Below are positions 31,801 to 45,800 of a stretch of DNA of 64,000 nt, piece after piece. Location: assembly GCA_951640165.1 (NCBI GenBank), contig OX621256.1, positions 2,294,001 to 2,358,000 on the forward strand. Reading direction: 5' to 3'. Within the stretch, counting starts at the first letter, position 1, and the number at the start of each line of letters is the position of its first letter. Source of the stretch: Pseudoips prasinana (lineage: Eukaryota > Arthropoda > Insecta > Lepidoptera > Nolidae). Made by a program: the position numbers and the translations under genes. The notes below the pieces were generated by a model, which was given only the letters and a program-made list of their open reading frames with translations, was not told the origin of the DNA and searched no databases.

Positions 31801-33831
31801 GCAGTACTCACCTGCGTGTGGGCTAGTTGGGCGCCCAGTAGGACTGCGAGTAGCTGGGCTTGCTCGCCGCCGGCTTGCTGGCCGCCGCGCGCCCGCCGCC
31901 CGCGCCGCTCTCCTGCACAACACATGTTGCAGTACTCACCTGCGTGTGGGCTAGTTGGGCGCCCAGTAGGACTGCGAGTAGCTGGGCTTGCTCGCCGCCG
32001 GCTTGCTGGCCGCCGCGCGCCCGCCGCCCGCGCCGCTCTCCTGCACAACACATGTTGCAGTACTCACCTGCGTGTGGGCTAGTTGGGCGCCCAGTAGGAC
32101 TGCGAGTAGCTGGGCTTGCTCGCCGCCGGCTTGCTGGCCGCCGCGCGCCCGCCGCCCGCGCCGCTCTCCTGCACAACACATGTTGCAGTACTCACCTGCG
32201 TGTGGGCTAGTTGGGCGCCCAGTAGGACTGCGAGTAGCTGGGCTTGCTCGCCGCCGGCTTGCTGGCCGCCGCGCGCCCGCCGCCCGCGCCGCTCTCCTGC
32301 ACAACACATGTTGCAGTACTCACCTGCGTGTGGGCTAGTTGGGCGCCCAGTAGGACTGCGAGTAGCTGGGCTTGCTCGCCGCCGGCTTGCTGGCCGCCGC
32401 GCGCCCGCCGCCCGCGCCGCTCTCCTGCACAACACATGTTGCAGTACTCACCTGCGTGTGGGCTAGTTGGGCGCCCAGTAGGACTGCGAGTAGCTGGGCT
32501 TGCTCGCCGCCGGCTTGCTGGCCGCCGCGCGCCCGCCGCCCGCGCCGCTCTCCTGCACAACACATGTTGCAGTACTCACCTGCGTGTGGGCTAGTTGGGC
32601 GCCCAGTAGGACTGCGAGTAGCTGGGCTTGCTCGCCGCCGGCTTGCTGGCCGCCGCGCGCCCGCCGCCCGCGCCGCTCTCCTGCACAACACATGTTGCAG
32701 TACTCACCTGCGTGTGGGCTAGTTGGGCGCCCAGTAGGACTGCGAGTAGCTGGGCTTGCTCGCCGCCGGCTTGCTGGCCGCCGCGCGCCCGCCGCCCGCG
32801 CCGCTCTCCTGCACAACACATGTTGCAGTACTCACCTGCGTGTGGGCTAGTTGGGCGCCCAGTAGGACTGCGAGTAGCTGGGCTTGCTCGCCGCCGGCTT
32901 GCTGGCCGCCGCGCGCCCGCCGCCCGCGCCGCTCTCCTGCACAACACATGTTGCAGTACTCACCTGCGTGTGGGCTAGTTGGGCGCCCAGTAGGACTGCG
33001 AGTAGCTGGGCTTGCTCGCCGCCGGCTTGCTGGCCGCCGCGCGCCCGCCGCCCGCGCCGCTCTCCTGCACAACACATGTTGCAGTACTCACCTGCGTGTG
33101 GGCTAGTTGGGCGCCCAGTAGGACTGCGAGTAGCTGGGCTTGCTCGCCGCCGGCTTGCTGGCCGCCGCGCGCCCGCCGCCCGCGCCGCTCTCCTGCACAA
33201 CACATGTTGCAGTACTCACCTGCGTGTGGGCTAGTTGGGCGCCCAGTAGGACTGCGAGTAGCTGGGCTTGCTCGCCGCCGGCTTGCTGGCCGCCGCGCGC
33301 CCGCCGCCCGCGCCGCTCTCCTGCACAACACATGTTGCAGTACTCACCTGCGTGTGGGCTAGTTGGGCGCCCAGTAGGACTGCGAGTAGCTGGGCTTGCT
33401 CGCCGCCGGCTTGCTGGCCGCCGCGCGCCCGCCGCCCGCGCCGCTCTCCTGCACAACACATGTTGCAGTACTCACCTGCGTGTGGGCTAGTTGGGCGCCC
33501 AGTAGGACTGCGAGTAGCTGGGCTTGCTCGCCGCCGGCTTGCTGGCCGCCGCGCGCCCGCCGCCCGCGCCGCTCTCCTGCACAACACATGTTGCAGTACT
33601 CACCTGCGTGTGGGCTAGTTGGGCGCCCAGTAGGACTGCGAGTAGCTGGGCTTGCTCGCCGCCGGCTTGCTGGCCGCCGCGCGCCCGCCGCCCGCGCCGC
33701 TCTCCTGCACAACACATGTTGCAGTACTCACCTGCGTGTGGGCTAGTTGGGCGCCCAGTAGGACTGCGAGTAGCTGGGCTTGCTCGCCGCCGGCTTGCTG
33801 GCCGCCGCGCGCCCGCCGCCCGCGCCGCTCT
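28866..33831 (-). repeat. 40-unit tandem array of the lingerer terminal exon
   Basis: By counting the CTCCTGCACAAC junction, I find 40 head-to-tail units over 4,965 bp: 25 of 128 bp, 14 of 117 bp and one of 127 bp. Each unit holds an acceptor (TGTGTTGTGCAG), the last coding exon with its TAG, 11 bases of UTR and a consensus donor (CAG|GTGAGT). The 20 units at 31271-33831 are all 128 bp and look identical. The left part mixes long and short units, with a 490-bp higher-order repeat (long, long, short, short). The 117-bp units lack 11 bases of the GC-rich stretch. A T/C variant (ACATGTTGC or ACATGCTGC) marks some units. The array is much richer in GC than its surroundings. Confidence 0.97.
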
Positions 33832-33832
33832 C
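33743..33832 (-). CDS. lig: lig terminal coding exon (first copy of the array)
   Basis: This first copy has its own acceptor, ACATGTGTTACAG, unlike the TGTGTTGTGCAG of the other copies, so it is the probable original. 29 codons plus [32 protein letters not shown]. The SKPxYxxSxYWxxN ending is characteristic of UBAP2L/lingerer proteins. Confidence 0.92.
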   Translation of the reverse strand, partial: ESGAGGGRAAASKPAASKPSYSQSYWAPN

Positions 33833-36800
33833 CTGTAACACATGTACACATATAGCACTACTGCTACGCGCATGCGGAATCCAGGGACTCGCGGATTCTC
33901 TATGCTCGGTGCGCCACCACTCACTCTTCACGAGTGGAATATTGTACTTATAAAGTTAGTTTATGAAAAAAATCGAGGATATTAAGTTACAGCTTGAGAC
34001 ATTAAATACAATAAAACCTGACATAAACAAAACTATCAAAACCTATGTACATGTGAAGCATAGAATTAAACTGTTAAAAATAAGCTATTTTCATAATGAT
34101 TATATACTAAAAAAATATTAAAATGGGAATGGTTTTCAAAGAGGGAATAGAAAAATATGAACCCTCGATTTTGACAACTCATAAACGGCGAATTAGTGTC
34201 AAAAATATTATTAAATTAATCATAATTGATAAAACTGATTACTTAATTAAAATTGATGTAATATGATTGCTATACTAATAAATTGTTTCACACATGAACA
34301 ACACTATTGATTAACATTCTAAATAACACAAAGCATGCAAGGCGGGTAATACTTAATAATAATAGTGAAATCATGAAAGTTCCTTTAAAATTCATGAAAG
34401 TTCCTTTAAAATTTTACATTAAGGTGTACATCCTATACCTATTTTACTTTGTGTAAAACCTAAATTCTTAAGGTTTTAAGATTTTACGAATGTTTGACTA
34501 TGAAGACATGTTTCTATTCATATTAACACAATATTAGTTTTATGGGCTTCCATTTAGAGCTATCTGAAGACATGGTCAGTTCCAAATCCCGATAGATGTA
34601 GAATAGATCCCACGCATGTGGCAATACTAACAATATTTTTATCTATTTACTTGTAAAACTCGACGGTCACATAAGTTGAGTCCAATCTGGCTTGTTACAC
34701 CCGCATTATATCAAAGTTAATAATTATAAAATACTTTTCTATCAAAAGAAATATTTCGTTAAATAACTTAAAGTTAAATAGTAATAAAATTCTGTAGTGT
34801 CTCCTTTCATAATTTCTCTTTTAGATCAATATTTAACACAATGACATGACATAGAAAATATATTAAATAAATTAAATATTATAAAGACAACCTTTTTAAA
34901 CAGAATTTTTTAGACTGCCTAAGAAAAGACAGCACCCGCACTAGGGATATAAGTCCCTATAACGTTGAGACTTTACAAACAACAATTTCATGGATATGAC
35001 AACGCACCTAAAGGTAGAGCAATTAAAATGATTCTGACAGTAAAGACACCGAAACGAAACCGAAGTTAAATCCGAAACGCGAAGACACCCAGCTAATATT
35101 TATGTAGCCCTCAAAATGTACGTATATTATTATTTTTTAAGAATCTCCTAATACGAAATCTGCATACTTTTATGAATTTATCAATAGGGGATCTGATTTT
35201 GAATTTATTAAAACAAGAAAACTTAATAAGAAATAGGAAATAATATATTAAACAAAGCAAAAACATATTTAATTTCTTGGTGGAGATAAATTGGAGATGC
35301 TCTGTCCCTTTCACGCAAGCTTCTAAAGCTCCACTACAAGTGACGTCATATGTAAGTATCGAATGTTCTTGAATTTATTAACTGATACAATTTTTAAATG
35401 CTTCATTAGTTTTAAGGTAAATTTAATTTTGCTTTTATTGTTAGACTTTGTTTATGGAAAAAACAAGGTAATCCACATCCATATTTCATCTATATCTATA
35501 GCAATACCGACCAGAATTTAGAACTATAGACACCTATCACGGAACAACTATTTGTGTGCCCATGTATAGTTGTTCCGAGTCTGGGTGAGCTTTGCGTCCA
35601 TTATAGCATGTTTGTAAAGTACCCCACGATACAGGATTTCCCCAATGCGGGCGTTTTCTTTTTTAATAGAATATATATGTTCTCAAGAAAGGGCAGGTCA
35701 GAAGTACCCTAAACCGGCGAGCATGTATGAAGAATATAATGTCAGTAATCGAGGCAAAAGAAGTATGCAAAGATCGTGACAAATGGAAATCCGTTGTCTC
35801 TGCCTACCCCTCTGGGAAACAGGCGTGAGTCTATGTATGTATATAATCCAAACATTCTCAATAAATTGCTCAAAAGAGGTTATCAAATAGTGCAAAAACA
35901 AACAAATATCGTGCATTGAATATATGTAGGTATATAAGTAAGTATAATATATTAACTTACCCGCCTATTATGACTACTGTTCACCCGTACATCCATCTAC
36001 AAACGAAAGCAAACTCTAAGAAATATAATAAAAATGTAATTGAAACTAAACTTGACGCATGCATCAAAGAAATAAATTTCATATATATTTGGAGCATTCA
36101 GACGGGTAGTTGGAAAATGTTCGCCGTGAATTTAATAAATAAATAAATACGATGAGATAACTAAGACACTGCATCTCAAACGAGGCAGAGCCTGTATTAT
36201 AACCGGACAGACAACTGATTAAGGTAGGTGTATACTTCTAAATACATACATATATATTATAGATAAATTCCACACAGACAAGGAACAAATAATCGTATTT
36301 ATCACACAAAGATTTGTCTTAGGTTGGAATGGAATCTACAACCTCTGGCTTAGAAATTCGGGTCCCTAACCAATAGGCCACTGTAAACTGTGAAACTTGC
36401 AGATAATTAATATTCTCTACATGATGAGCTAAATCATCTATTAAGGGGCTGTCAACAGCCCAATAAGTATTACTACTATTTAAGGTAACTTAATAGACGC
36501 CAAAATACGATACAAATACTTTGCCGCGGTGCAAGAATAATAGATGAGTCACTTCTGAAATGAATTTATTGAGAATTTAAACAATAGAACCTCGGAAAAT
36601 ATCACTCATATTAAATTGTTATATTATATATAAGTAGTACTTTTATTGAACATTAACTATTTTTACCCGCATTAATATTTTTACCCGCATTTAATGTTTT
36701 TTTTTCATTTTCTCACTATTTCCTTACTCATTTAAATAGTTTTCTATTCATTATATGTGACCTGGCTGACTAGTAACCTTACCCGAGCGGGAAATTGAAT

Positions 36801-39800
36801 TGAATTGAATTGTACAGACGCCAGCATATCCAACTACCCCAATTCGCCAAATGTCTTTTATAGATTTTCAACACTATCTCAGAAGCACTTTCAATTGGTT
36901 AAATTTGACAGATTCGGGTAGCTTGATGTGCTGGCGTCTGTACAACATGTACAACATAAATGTATATACAAAAATTAAAAATAAAATATATTAATTTCTC
37001 TCCGCAAATATGGTAAATGCTATAAATCGTTTAATACTCTCCAGTCTAAATGCTCTAAATCGGAAAGTTGACTATAATAATCATGCTACACTCCACTTCT
37101 TCAATAGGCAATGCACTATCGTGAAAAATGATGTATCAGCCACAAATTATGTAAAAAATAATAATACCACTCTTAACTAAAAGACATGTGACAGAGATCG
37201 GATAATCGGATGCATATTGACTTACAGTAGAGATATGGGTTATTATAGAAAGCACTTTTACCGAAACACTCCCACAATCCGGGGAAATTCAAATTTAAGT
37301 GTATCTTAGTGCGGTAATAAACTACTGAATCTACGCTCATAACTTCTAAACGGCTGATCAAAATTGATAATGAGACAAGACTGAGACGTTGGAGAGAAAA
37401 ACGAAAAATGTTGTATATTACAATGCATTTAAAATAATTATTAAAATATTAGACTTTGCCCATTATTGGCGGCAAAAAAATATGGCGGTACGAAGTTTGC
37501 CGACAGTCGTCCTGTTTCAATGTAATAAGGTTGCTATTCCCAACTAATTTGTCAATGATTTGTGGCTAATTAAAAATATCCTAAATATTTTTTTTATTTG
37601 CAAAAAAAAAGTGTATTACAATAATAACTATGAAGCCGTCCCATAATTTACTAACTTAACTTTAGATAAATATGCATCTTATTATCCGATCTGTTCTTGT
37701 GTGGTAAGTTGTGATGTCTAGACTAAATCTATAGTTGAGTTGTAAATATGTTTTACTTTCACGCCATTCATCGTGGTAGTCCATAACCACCTTACTCATA
37801 ATAATAATTTATATTTTTCTTTATAACATCTGATTTGAACAAAATATATATAAGACCATACCGAAAGCCTTTTCCATTAAACAAAAATTATCAATTTTTA
37901 TTCAAAATCCATTAAGAAATCGCGTAAAACACCAACAACCTCGCAGTACTAGATAGTTAACACCATAAGCAACTACTTTTGTTCTACGACTTTTGATAAT
38001 TTGTTAGATTTTATTTTCATACAAAAATAAGTATTAATTTAATTTCCCACTTGAATGTTTATAACTCTACGAGTATCGTAAAGACGCGCAGACGTGCGCG
38101 AGCTTAGCGTCCTTCGTTTATTCAATTCAATTTCAATTCAATGTCTTTATTTGCTTAAAATATGGTAAAGAAGATGTTAAAAACATAAAGTCCTCATATT
38201 TTGCTCACAGGCATGCAAATACATACAATGTCAAACTATATAATTCAAATTTGTGAACTATATAATTCTAATTCCAATTATGTGACATAGACCTACAAAT
38301 TTCACGACAGTACAACAAAAACTTTTCAAATCTTTTTTTTTGTGTATTGAGTTATGTTCGAACTCGTAGAACAAAAGTTGTCGCCTATGAGGTTAGCAAT
38401 TTAGTCCCGCGAGGTTGTTGGTGTTTTACAAATAATCATCTAAAAAACAATGAGAATATCGTTAATGTCATTGAAGGGAATGTACAAGTGTATCGGCGTT
38501 TACGAGTAAGGCGGTTAGTGCGTGCGTGTGTGCGTGTGTGCGTGTGTCCGTGCGCGCGTACCTGGTGCTGCTGCGGCGCGTGGTGGTGCGGGTGGTGGTG
38601 CGGCGGCGCGGGGATGTACAGGTGCGACGCGCCGCCGAAGGGCGGCGGCGTGCCGCTGTGGAATGATGCCTTCTCGTAGCTCTGCGGGGAGGAACGCTTA
38701 CTCAGACACTGCTATAAGCTAATACCCCAACCCACCCCTAACTGCATACATATTACCACTTGGACAGCTTTAAAACTTTGTTTCAAAAACATAAAACTCT
38801 CCCCTAACTTTGTATACAATGTTAGCCAAGCAGCAACTTGTTCAACCGCAAATAATAAGGCCCAAATCCCGGGTCAAGCCAAAAAATGATTTTGGCATTT
38901 TTTTGTAAGGAAAAATTTCTCATTATCAACCCAATGTGTCGTGTTACACTCTCGTGCCTCAGAGAGCACGTAAAGCCATAGCTCTAGTACCTAGCCTTTT
39001 TCCGGTCGTGTCGCTAGTCGTCCCATCGGATCATGAGAGTGATGCGCTTTATAATACGACCCGCGAAGATGGGTAGTCCCCATTAAGACTGGCCGTCATG
39101 GCCGAAAATCGACCTGGTGGATATATAATACCTAATCAGGACATAAAACTTGAAAACACTTTGAATGTAATATAATACGTCCCGCGCAGATGGGTAGTCC
39201 CCATTAAAACTGGCCGCCATGGCCGAAAATCGACCTGGAGGATATATAATACCTAGTCAGGAGATAAAACTTGAAAAAACTTATGTAATTAATGATACAC
39301 CTTTTTCATTGTTCTTAAAAAATTAAACATGACATGAAAAACAATTAAATGTAGGATATAATTTAGATTACATGCCCTTAATCGACCGCAGTAGGCACCA
39401 CATTCTTATCTATTTCTGTCGCTACTTTAACCAGATATATTATATTCGGAGACCTCCAAATTATTATGAAATTTAACTTTCTCCTGCAAACATTGCTATA
39501 TCTTGTAGTATTATAGACTATATCTCTTCTAGTCTAGATCGGGACTTTTTTAAGGTTTCTATACAAACGGAGAAGCAGCAACGTTAGAACACGCACTAAC
39601 GTACTACGCTGCATCTTGCGGGGCAGTGTGCCAATTGCCTTAAATGCGAAATATCGCAAATTTTATTCGATTATAACAAACTTTAGGACTTTTGTTTTCT
39701 AGAAACATGGCCGACTGATATGTTCACAGTTGCATGTGAAAGATCATATCATATTGATAATATCTTCCAAATTATTAAATTTTAATTTTATAGCATTGCG

Positions 39801-42800
39801 AATAATGCTATAAAATTAAAATTTAATAACTTTAGGACTACTTTAATTCTAAATTTGCCTAGTTCGATCACAAATTACAACAGTATGTCACAAAATCAGC
39901 TCATAGAAATTTAGATCAGCCCGCCTCACTGAGAGCTACGCTACGTCAGCACATGGTACTAGCGGTCGGTATTATAATACCAGGTCAACAAAAACTTGAC
40001 AAGGGAGTTCTCTCCATGTCTCCGTCATATCCTGGTGGGTCTAGCGGTAGCGTATTCACCCGCACTTAATGAGGTCCTGGGTTCAAATCCTGGGTTGGGC
40101 CTTAAGTGATTTTGGCATTTTTCTGTAAAAAGAAAAATTTCTCAGCATCAGCCCGAAGTGTGGGAGTTGGCGGTATTATCCCCCCTAGAGCACTACAACA
40201 TTGTTATCCTATCCCGGTGGTAGCAGTGCGGCACTCACGTTGACCTTGTTGAGCGCGACGTGCGGCTTGGCGTACATGGCGCTGGCCAGCTCGGCGCCCG
40301 CGCCGCCCGCCGCCTTGCCCGCCGCGCCGCTGTACGGCCCGCCTGCAACAACAACTATACGCTTGTGGCGGGCCAAATACGCGGACCCCACCTGACAGTT
40401 CAAGCGGGATCGCTCCGCTCAACGATGTGCTCGCACACCGCAACTGCATCGGACAAACAAGTCCAATGTCCGCCCTTACACGTGCGCCGGCGCAGCGATC
40501 GAGGGACCGGTCGACGCGCATAGCAACGGCCCGACGACCGGCACACACTGCTTCGAGCGAGCGCCTTGAAGACTACTTACTTATTTTCTGTACTTGTAAT
40601 TATTATTGCTGGTGTTAATTAATAGTAAATCTTTTCATCTAAATCTAAATAATAATCTTCATTCTTCGCCTTCATCCTCGTTTACTATCACCTATACACA
40701 CTATTACCTGCTATCGCACGCTTTGGACATCCCTATAACGCACACGGTACGGGTTCTATTCCCGTGCAAGTTAGGATAATATTCAATTCTTTATTGCATT
40801 CCACAATGTATGTCTAGGTGGTGGGTACAAGTGAAAAGTTCATCATGGACCCTGTCGGACACAGCAAAGTAAAAGAGAGGAGGATTTATTCCAGCATGTA
40901 ATGTAAATTTATATTAAACTTAGTAACTTTAATATATCATATAGTATAATTATATGCATTGATCAGTTAATATATTAAATTATAATGTATTGATCAGTTA
41001 TTTTATTAAGTTTATAATTTATATATTTCATTTATTGTGTGTGTTTATCATATACTTCATTAAATTATGTGCAATTATTATTTAGAATTTATCATATTCA
41101 TATTTATTGAAAATTCAGTAGCATTTACATAGATTCAATATTTCAGTTTAATTTAATTATATAGGTATAGATATTTTTTGCATAAATTACCAACAAATAC
41201 CAAGCAAAGGCCAATCTCAAAATTAACTGCCATCCATAAACAATACTATTATTTATTTTTTACTAGCTGTGCCCCGCGGTTTTACCCGCGTTAAATTTTA
41301 AAATATAGCCTGTGTTATCCAGGGTGTCAGCTAACACCATACCAAATTTTATTAAAATCGCTCCAGCAGTTCAGACATGAAGAAGTAACAAACGTCACAC
41401 TCACAAACTTTCGCCTTTATAATATTAGTGTGATAGAACCAATCAACCAAAACCATCGGAGAAGATCCCCATTTGTACCATTACTGGATAATGACTTATT
41501 AACTTGCGCCCCACCATCCAATTCCTTCGTGACGTAACAATTAGTAAAATTATATTCGTAAAAGTGGACCTTCCCCTTAAAATGCCGGGACATGAGCTTA
41601 TTTTAAGCGCGGCATATACTTGATTACAATCATTATAATAAAGTAAAAAAAATTGTAACTAATTAATTGAACTTACAAAATCTAAAATCCTTAACCCACC
41701 CGCCCAGAATGGATCAACAGCAAAATAGCCAAGTCAAGAATAAATAGTCGAAATATAACATGGAAGAGTAAAAGGCTCGACTGGCCGAGCACGATGGAGT
41801 GTTAGTGCCAACTTTAATGTATGGAAGTGAAAGTTGGGTATGGCAGAAAAAGAATTTAAGCAAAATAAATGCAGTGGAAATGAGAGCTCTAAGTACGTGT
41901 GGTGTGACTTTGAGAGACAGAATTCGAAATACTGATGTAAGACGCGTTGTGGTTTGAAAGAGGATGTAGTCACAAATATTGAAAAAGGAATGTTGAGAAT
42001 GTTGAGATGGTTTGGCCATTTAGAAAGGATGAATGAAAGAAGATTGACCAAAAATACCTGGCCTGTGTGAATGGAACAACCGGAAGGGGAAGACCTCGTC
42101 GAATATTCTCCGACCAAATCGGAGACGTTCTTAAGAAAGGGCAGGTCAGAAGTACCCTAAACCGGCGAGCATGTATGAAGAATATAATGACAGTAATCAA
42201 GACAAAAGAGGTGTGCCAAGATCGTGACAAATGGAAATCCGTTGTCTCTGCCTACCCCTCTGGGAAACAGGCGTGAGTCTATGTATGTATAATTCCAAAT
42301 TCAAATTAGGAAAATGTGTGATTTTCATTTGTTTTTCTTACTGTCAAGATGACTAATGAAGAAAGTCGATACATATAAAATTTTACTACAAAAAAGGTAA
42401 AAATAAAAGCCGCCAATAAAAATTGCGGTGTTTATGGACCTAGATCAGTATCTGGGAGAGTAGCACAAATTTGGTTTAAGCGTTCTCAAACCGGAAATTT
42501 TAATGTCAAAGATGCACGTCGCTCTGATCGCCCTACTACGGATAAAATGGATGCCATTTTTGAAAAAGTGGAGCAAGATCAGCATGTCAGTAGTTACGAG
42601 GTAGCTGAAGAACTGGGAATTGACCACAAAACAGTTTAAGCGCATATGTAAAAAAAATGGGTACACAAAAGCTCGATATTTGGGTGCCAAATTATATAAC
42701 CAATTACCGAAAAATATCAAAAAAGCAAATCTATGCCAACCTTTCAAAAACACTTAAAATGCAATTTAACATCTAATTAGCATAGCTAAGTAGCCAAATG

Positions 42801-45800
42801 GCAAAAAACGGAACCCTTCTAGATTCGTCATGTCTGTCTGTCTGTCCGTCCGTATGTCACAGCCACTTTTTTCCGAAACTATAAGAGCTGTACTGTTGAA
42901 ACTTGGTAAGTAGATGTATTCTGTGAACCGCATTAACCACACAAAAATTGAAAAAGAACAATAATTTTGGGGGTTCCCCATACATAGAACTGAAACTCAA
43001 AATTTTTTTTCATCATACGTACTTGGCCGGTTTTTTACAAATGAAATTATTCTATATCATAGTATATGTACGCCTAGAAGATTATTATTTATTTGTATGT
43101 TTTGAAATGTCCCCATGCAAGTGAATTACTGTAAATTCTTATGAGAAAATAAAGATATCGTAAAACCTTATATATTACTACAACAACATGGTTTCTTCTA
43201 AGACCATGATTTCCTCTTAGTTACTATTCAACAACAGTGCGGACACCCCCTACTGCGGGCCTTACTATTATTTACGTATTTTTTATTAAAATACGCATTC
43301 GTACCTAGAGTTCTACCTTCCTAGGAGTAGAATCGATTGATGCAAACTTTTGAATTTTATGTACATACATACATAGAATATTCACGCTTGTTTCCCAGAG
43401 GAGTAGGATTTCCATTAAGTCATAATCTTCATATATGCTCGCCGGTTTAGGGTACTTCAGACCTGGCCTTTCTTGATAACATCTCCGAGTCAGAGAATGT
43501 GCTACAGGATCTTCCCCTTCCGATTGTACCGTTCTCATAGGTTGGGTATACTTCTTTTGTCAATCTTCTTTCATACATCCTTTCATTCATCCCAAACCAT
43601 TTCAGCATACCCTTGAGTTTGTTGATGCTGTTTAATATCGTAACGAGAAAATCAGCAACAGCCGATGACTTACCAGGTTTGTAGGAGTCCTGCGCGTCGT
43701 AGGGGGGTTGCTGCTGCTGCGCGTACGTGGACACCTTGCCGCCTCCCGACACTCCGCCCACACCTCCCACTCCTCCCACGCCTCCAACTCCTCCTACATT
43801 CGATCCACCGCCGTACTGAACCAACGAAGTTAAATATATAAATACTTATCACAATTACTAACAGCTTTAAACCGGCCGCTTAACCATGGGTTATCAAATT
43901 TTCATTTAAAAACGATTTTTCTTTGACCCGCGGTTAAGCCATTAAAATTGATTAAAAAAAATTCATTAAATTTAAAATGGCGGATTTTATTTGCGTCAGC
44001 TGACGTTTTGTTTGACGTTACGTTGAAATTATTAGCTGTTTTAAGTTTTAAAATAAATACTGAATTCCAGTTGGATTCTTCTCATAAACTTCAAAATCTA
44101 CCGAAGAAAATCAAAAGTCCTTGAAAATGCACTGTTTCGATCATATATCTAGGATTCCATGTCTACCATAGAGGAAAAATATAATAATAAAGTTTTGACA
44201 CATAATTCGATTTAGTCGATTAATTTTGGTCAAGCTCTATATACCAGTCCCAGAAATGTTGACAGAGTAAAATAAAATGACGTTACTTAGCTGAGAAACC
44301 TTTAAGTAGGGTTTTTAAATAAAGAAATAGTTGAGCGGGGTTCAAGTGGTTGAGCAGGGTTTAGCTGAGACATGGTTAAGCAGCGGATCACGGCATAATT
44401 TTAAATAAGAACGTAAATGAACAAAATGATTTTAGTTAATATAAATAAATAGATAGTGAACTTACACCTTAGGTGTACTGTATATCTACTAAGTAAATTG
44501 GCTAGGCCAGACATTCCAGTCTTTTCATTTCCAAAACCTACAAAGGCTTCCAATAACAGCACGCAGTAACAGAGGGCATGTGGGCATTATAACGTCCGCC
44601 TTTTAAATAAGTTATCAAATTATTTATACTGCGAGATCCACCCAGTGGCAAGAAGGCTCTCAACCAGTAGTTTTTCAAATCTAATTAACAATATCTGAGG
44701 ACATCCCTATGAGGCAAGCGATCTGACCTTGGTGACACCCTGAGTCGTGGTCTAGCACGACTCAGGGTGTCACCAAGGTCAGATCGATCAATGAAAGGGG
44801 GAGCAAACGCAGTCCTCGTTGGTGAAGAACTCAATGCTTATTATATTTATATCTTTGCTCAGAAATATTGCACTTTTTCATTCTTCATGCTCAGTAACAC
44901 GCAGGTTGATAATGAAGTGGCATGATGATACGCACCGTGGGGTATACTCCGTACTGGTAGGTGGTGGGGGGCGGCTGGTACGCGAAGTACGCGTAGCCGG
45001 GGGGAAGCGCGGCCGCTGGCACCTGTGGACGTCGTTACACTACTATTACATACATCTATGAGTTGTGCTCATGTAAATAAAATATTTAATAATATCCTGG
45101 GACATCATTTACACACGGTCAACTGATCCCAAACTAAGCAGAGCTTGTACTATGGAAACCAGCTAACTGATATACTACAATCAAAATACAAAATCAATAT
45201 GTAGTGTTAATTCCGCTAATTGTCAGTTCAATCATGCCGGGATGCAATTTTCACCGACCTTCCGCCCGCAAAAATGTGCACATGCAACATTAGCGGAATT
45301 AACACTTCATATTGATTTTGTATTTTGATTGTTAAGGATTTCCGCAAAGTGACGCCTGATTCAATTACTGATATACTACATATAATGCTTTTCCTTTATA
45401 AATACATACTTATATAAATAAATCACACCCAGACTCAGGACAAACAGACATGTTCATGCACACAATTATCTGTCCTAGGTGGGAATCGAACCCACGACCA
45501 CCAGTGTGAAAAGCAAGTGAAACCACGTCAACAGAAACATGGCAACTCAAAGTTTCTGTAAGAGATGCGAATAATTGTGCAATTAATATTAGCATAATTA
45601 AAAAAAATGAATCGTTTTTTCCAACAATATTTAAAAATGATGTACGGCAAGGTTTCGGACATACGTGGGAAATGAAAGATTGTTCTGATAATTAGACTGT
45701 GCATTGTCACTGCAGATAACTGCTATGTAATATGAGTGGTGGCACTGATATGAGCCCGCGCGGCGCTAGTGGGCGCCGATTGCGAACTGAATGCAAACAC

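Larger units (their letters stand above)
33833..38561. other. lig intron i-j
   Basis: A 4.7-kb intron, mainly AT-rich, carrying the SINE, LINE and MITE copies listed separately plus a SINE family C tail at 34920-34990. The 36941-38560 stretch has no recognised element apart from a CAATTCAATTTCAATTCAAT-type LINE tail near 38120 and a TG/CG simple repeat at 38520-38560. Confidence 0.55.

Noticed and set aside
28866..33831. CRISPR-like array
   Set aside because: The units are contiguous with no unique spacers, contain an exon with splice sites and sit in a eukaryotic intron-rich gene.
42766..42981. Coding region in the TGTCTGTCTGTCTGTCCGTC repeat
   Set aside because: The sequence is a dispersed non-coding repeat. 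The frame has no supporting features.
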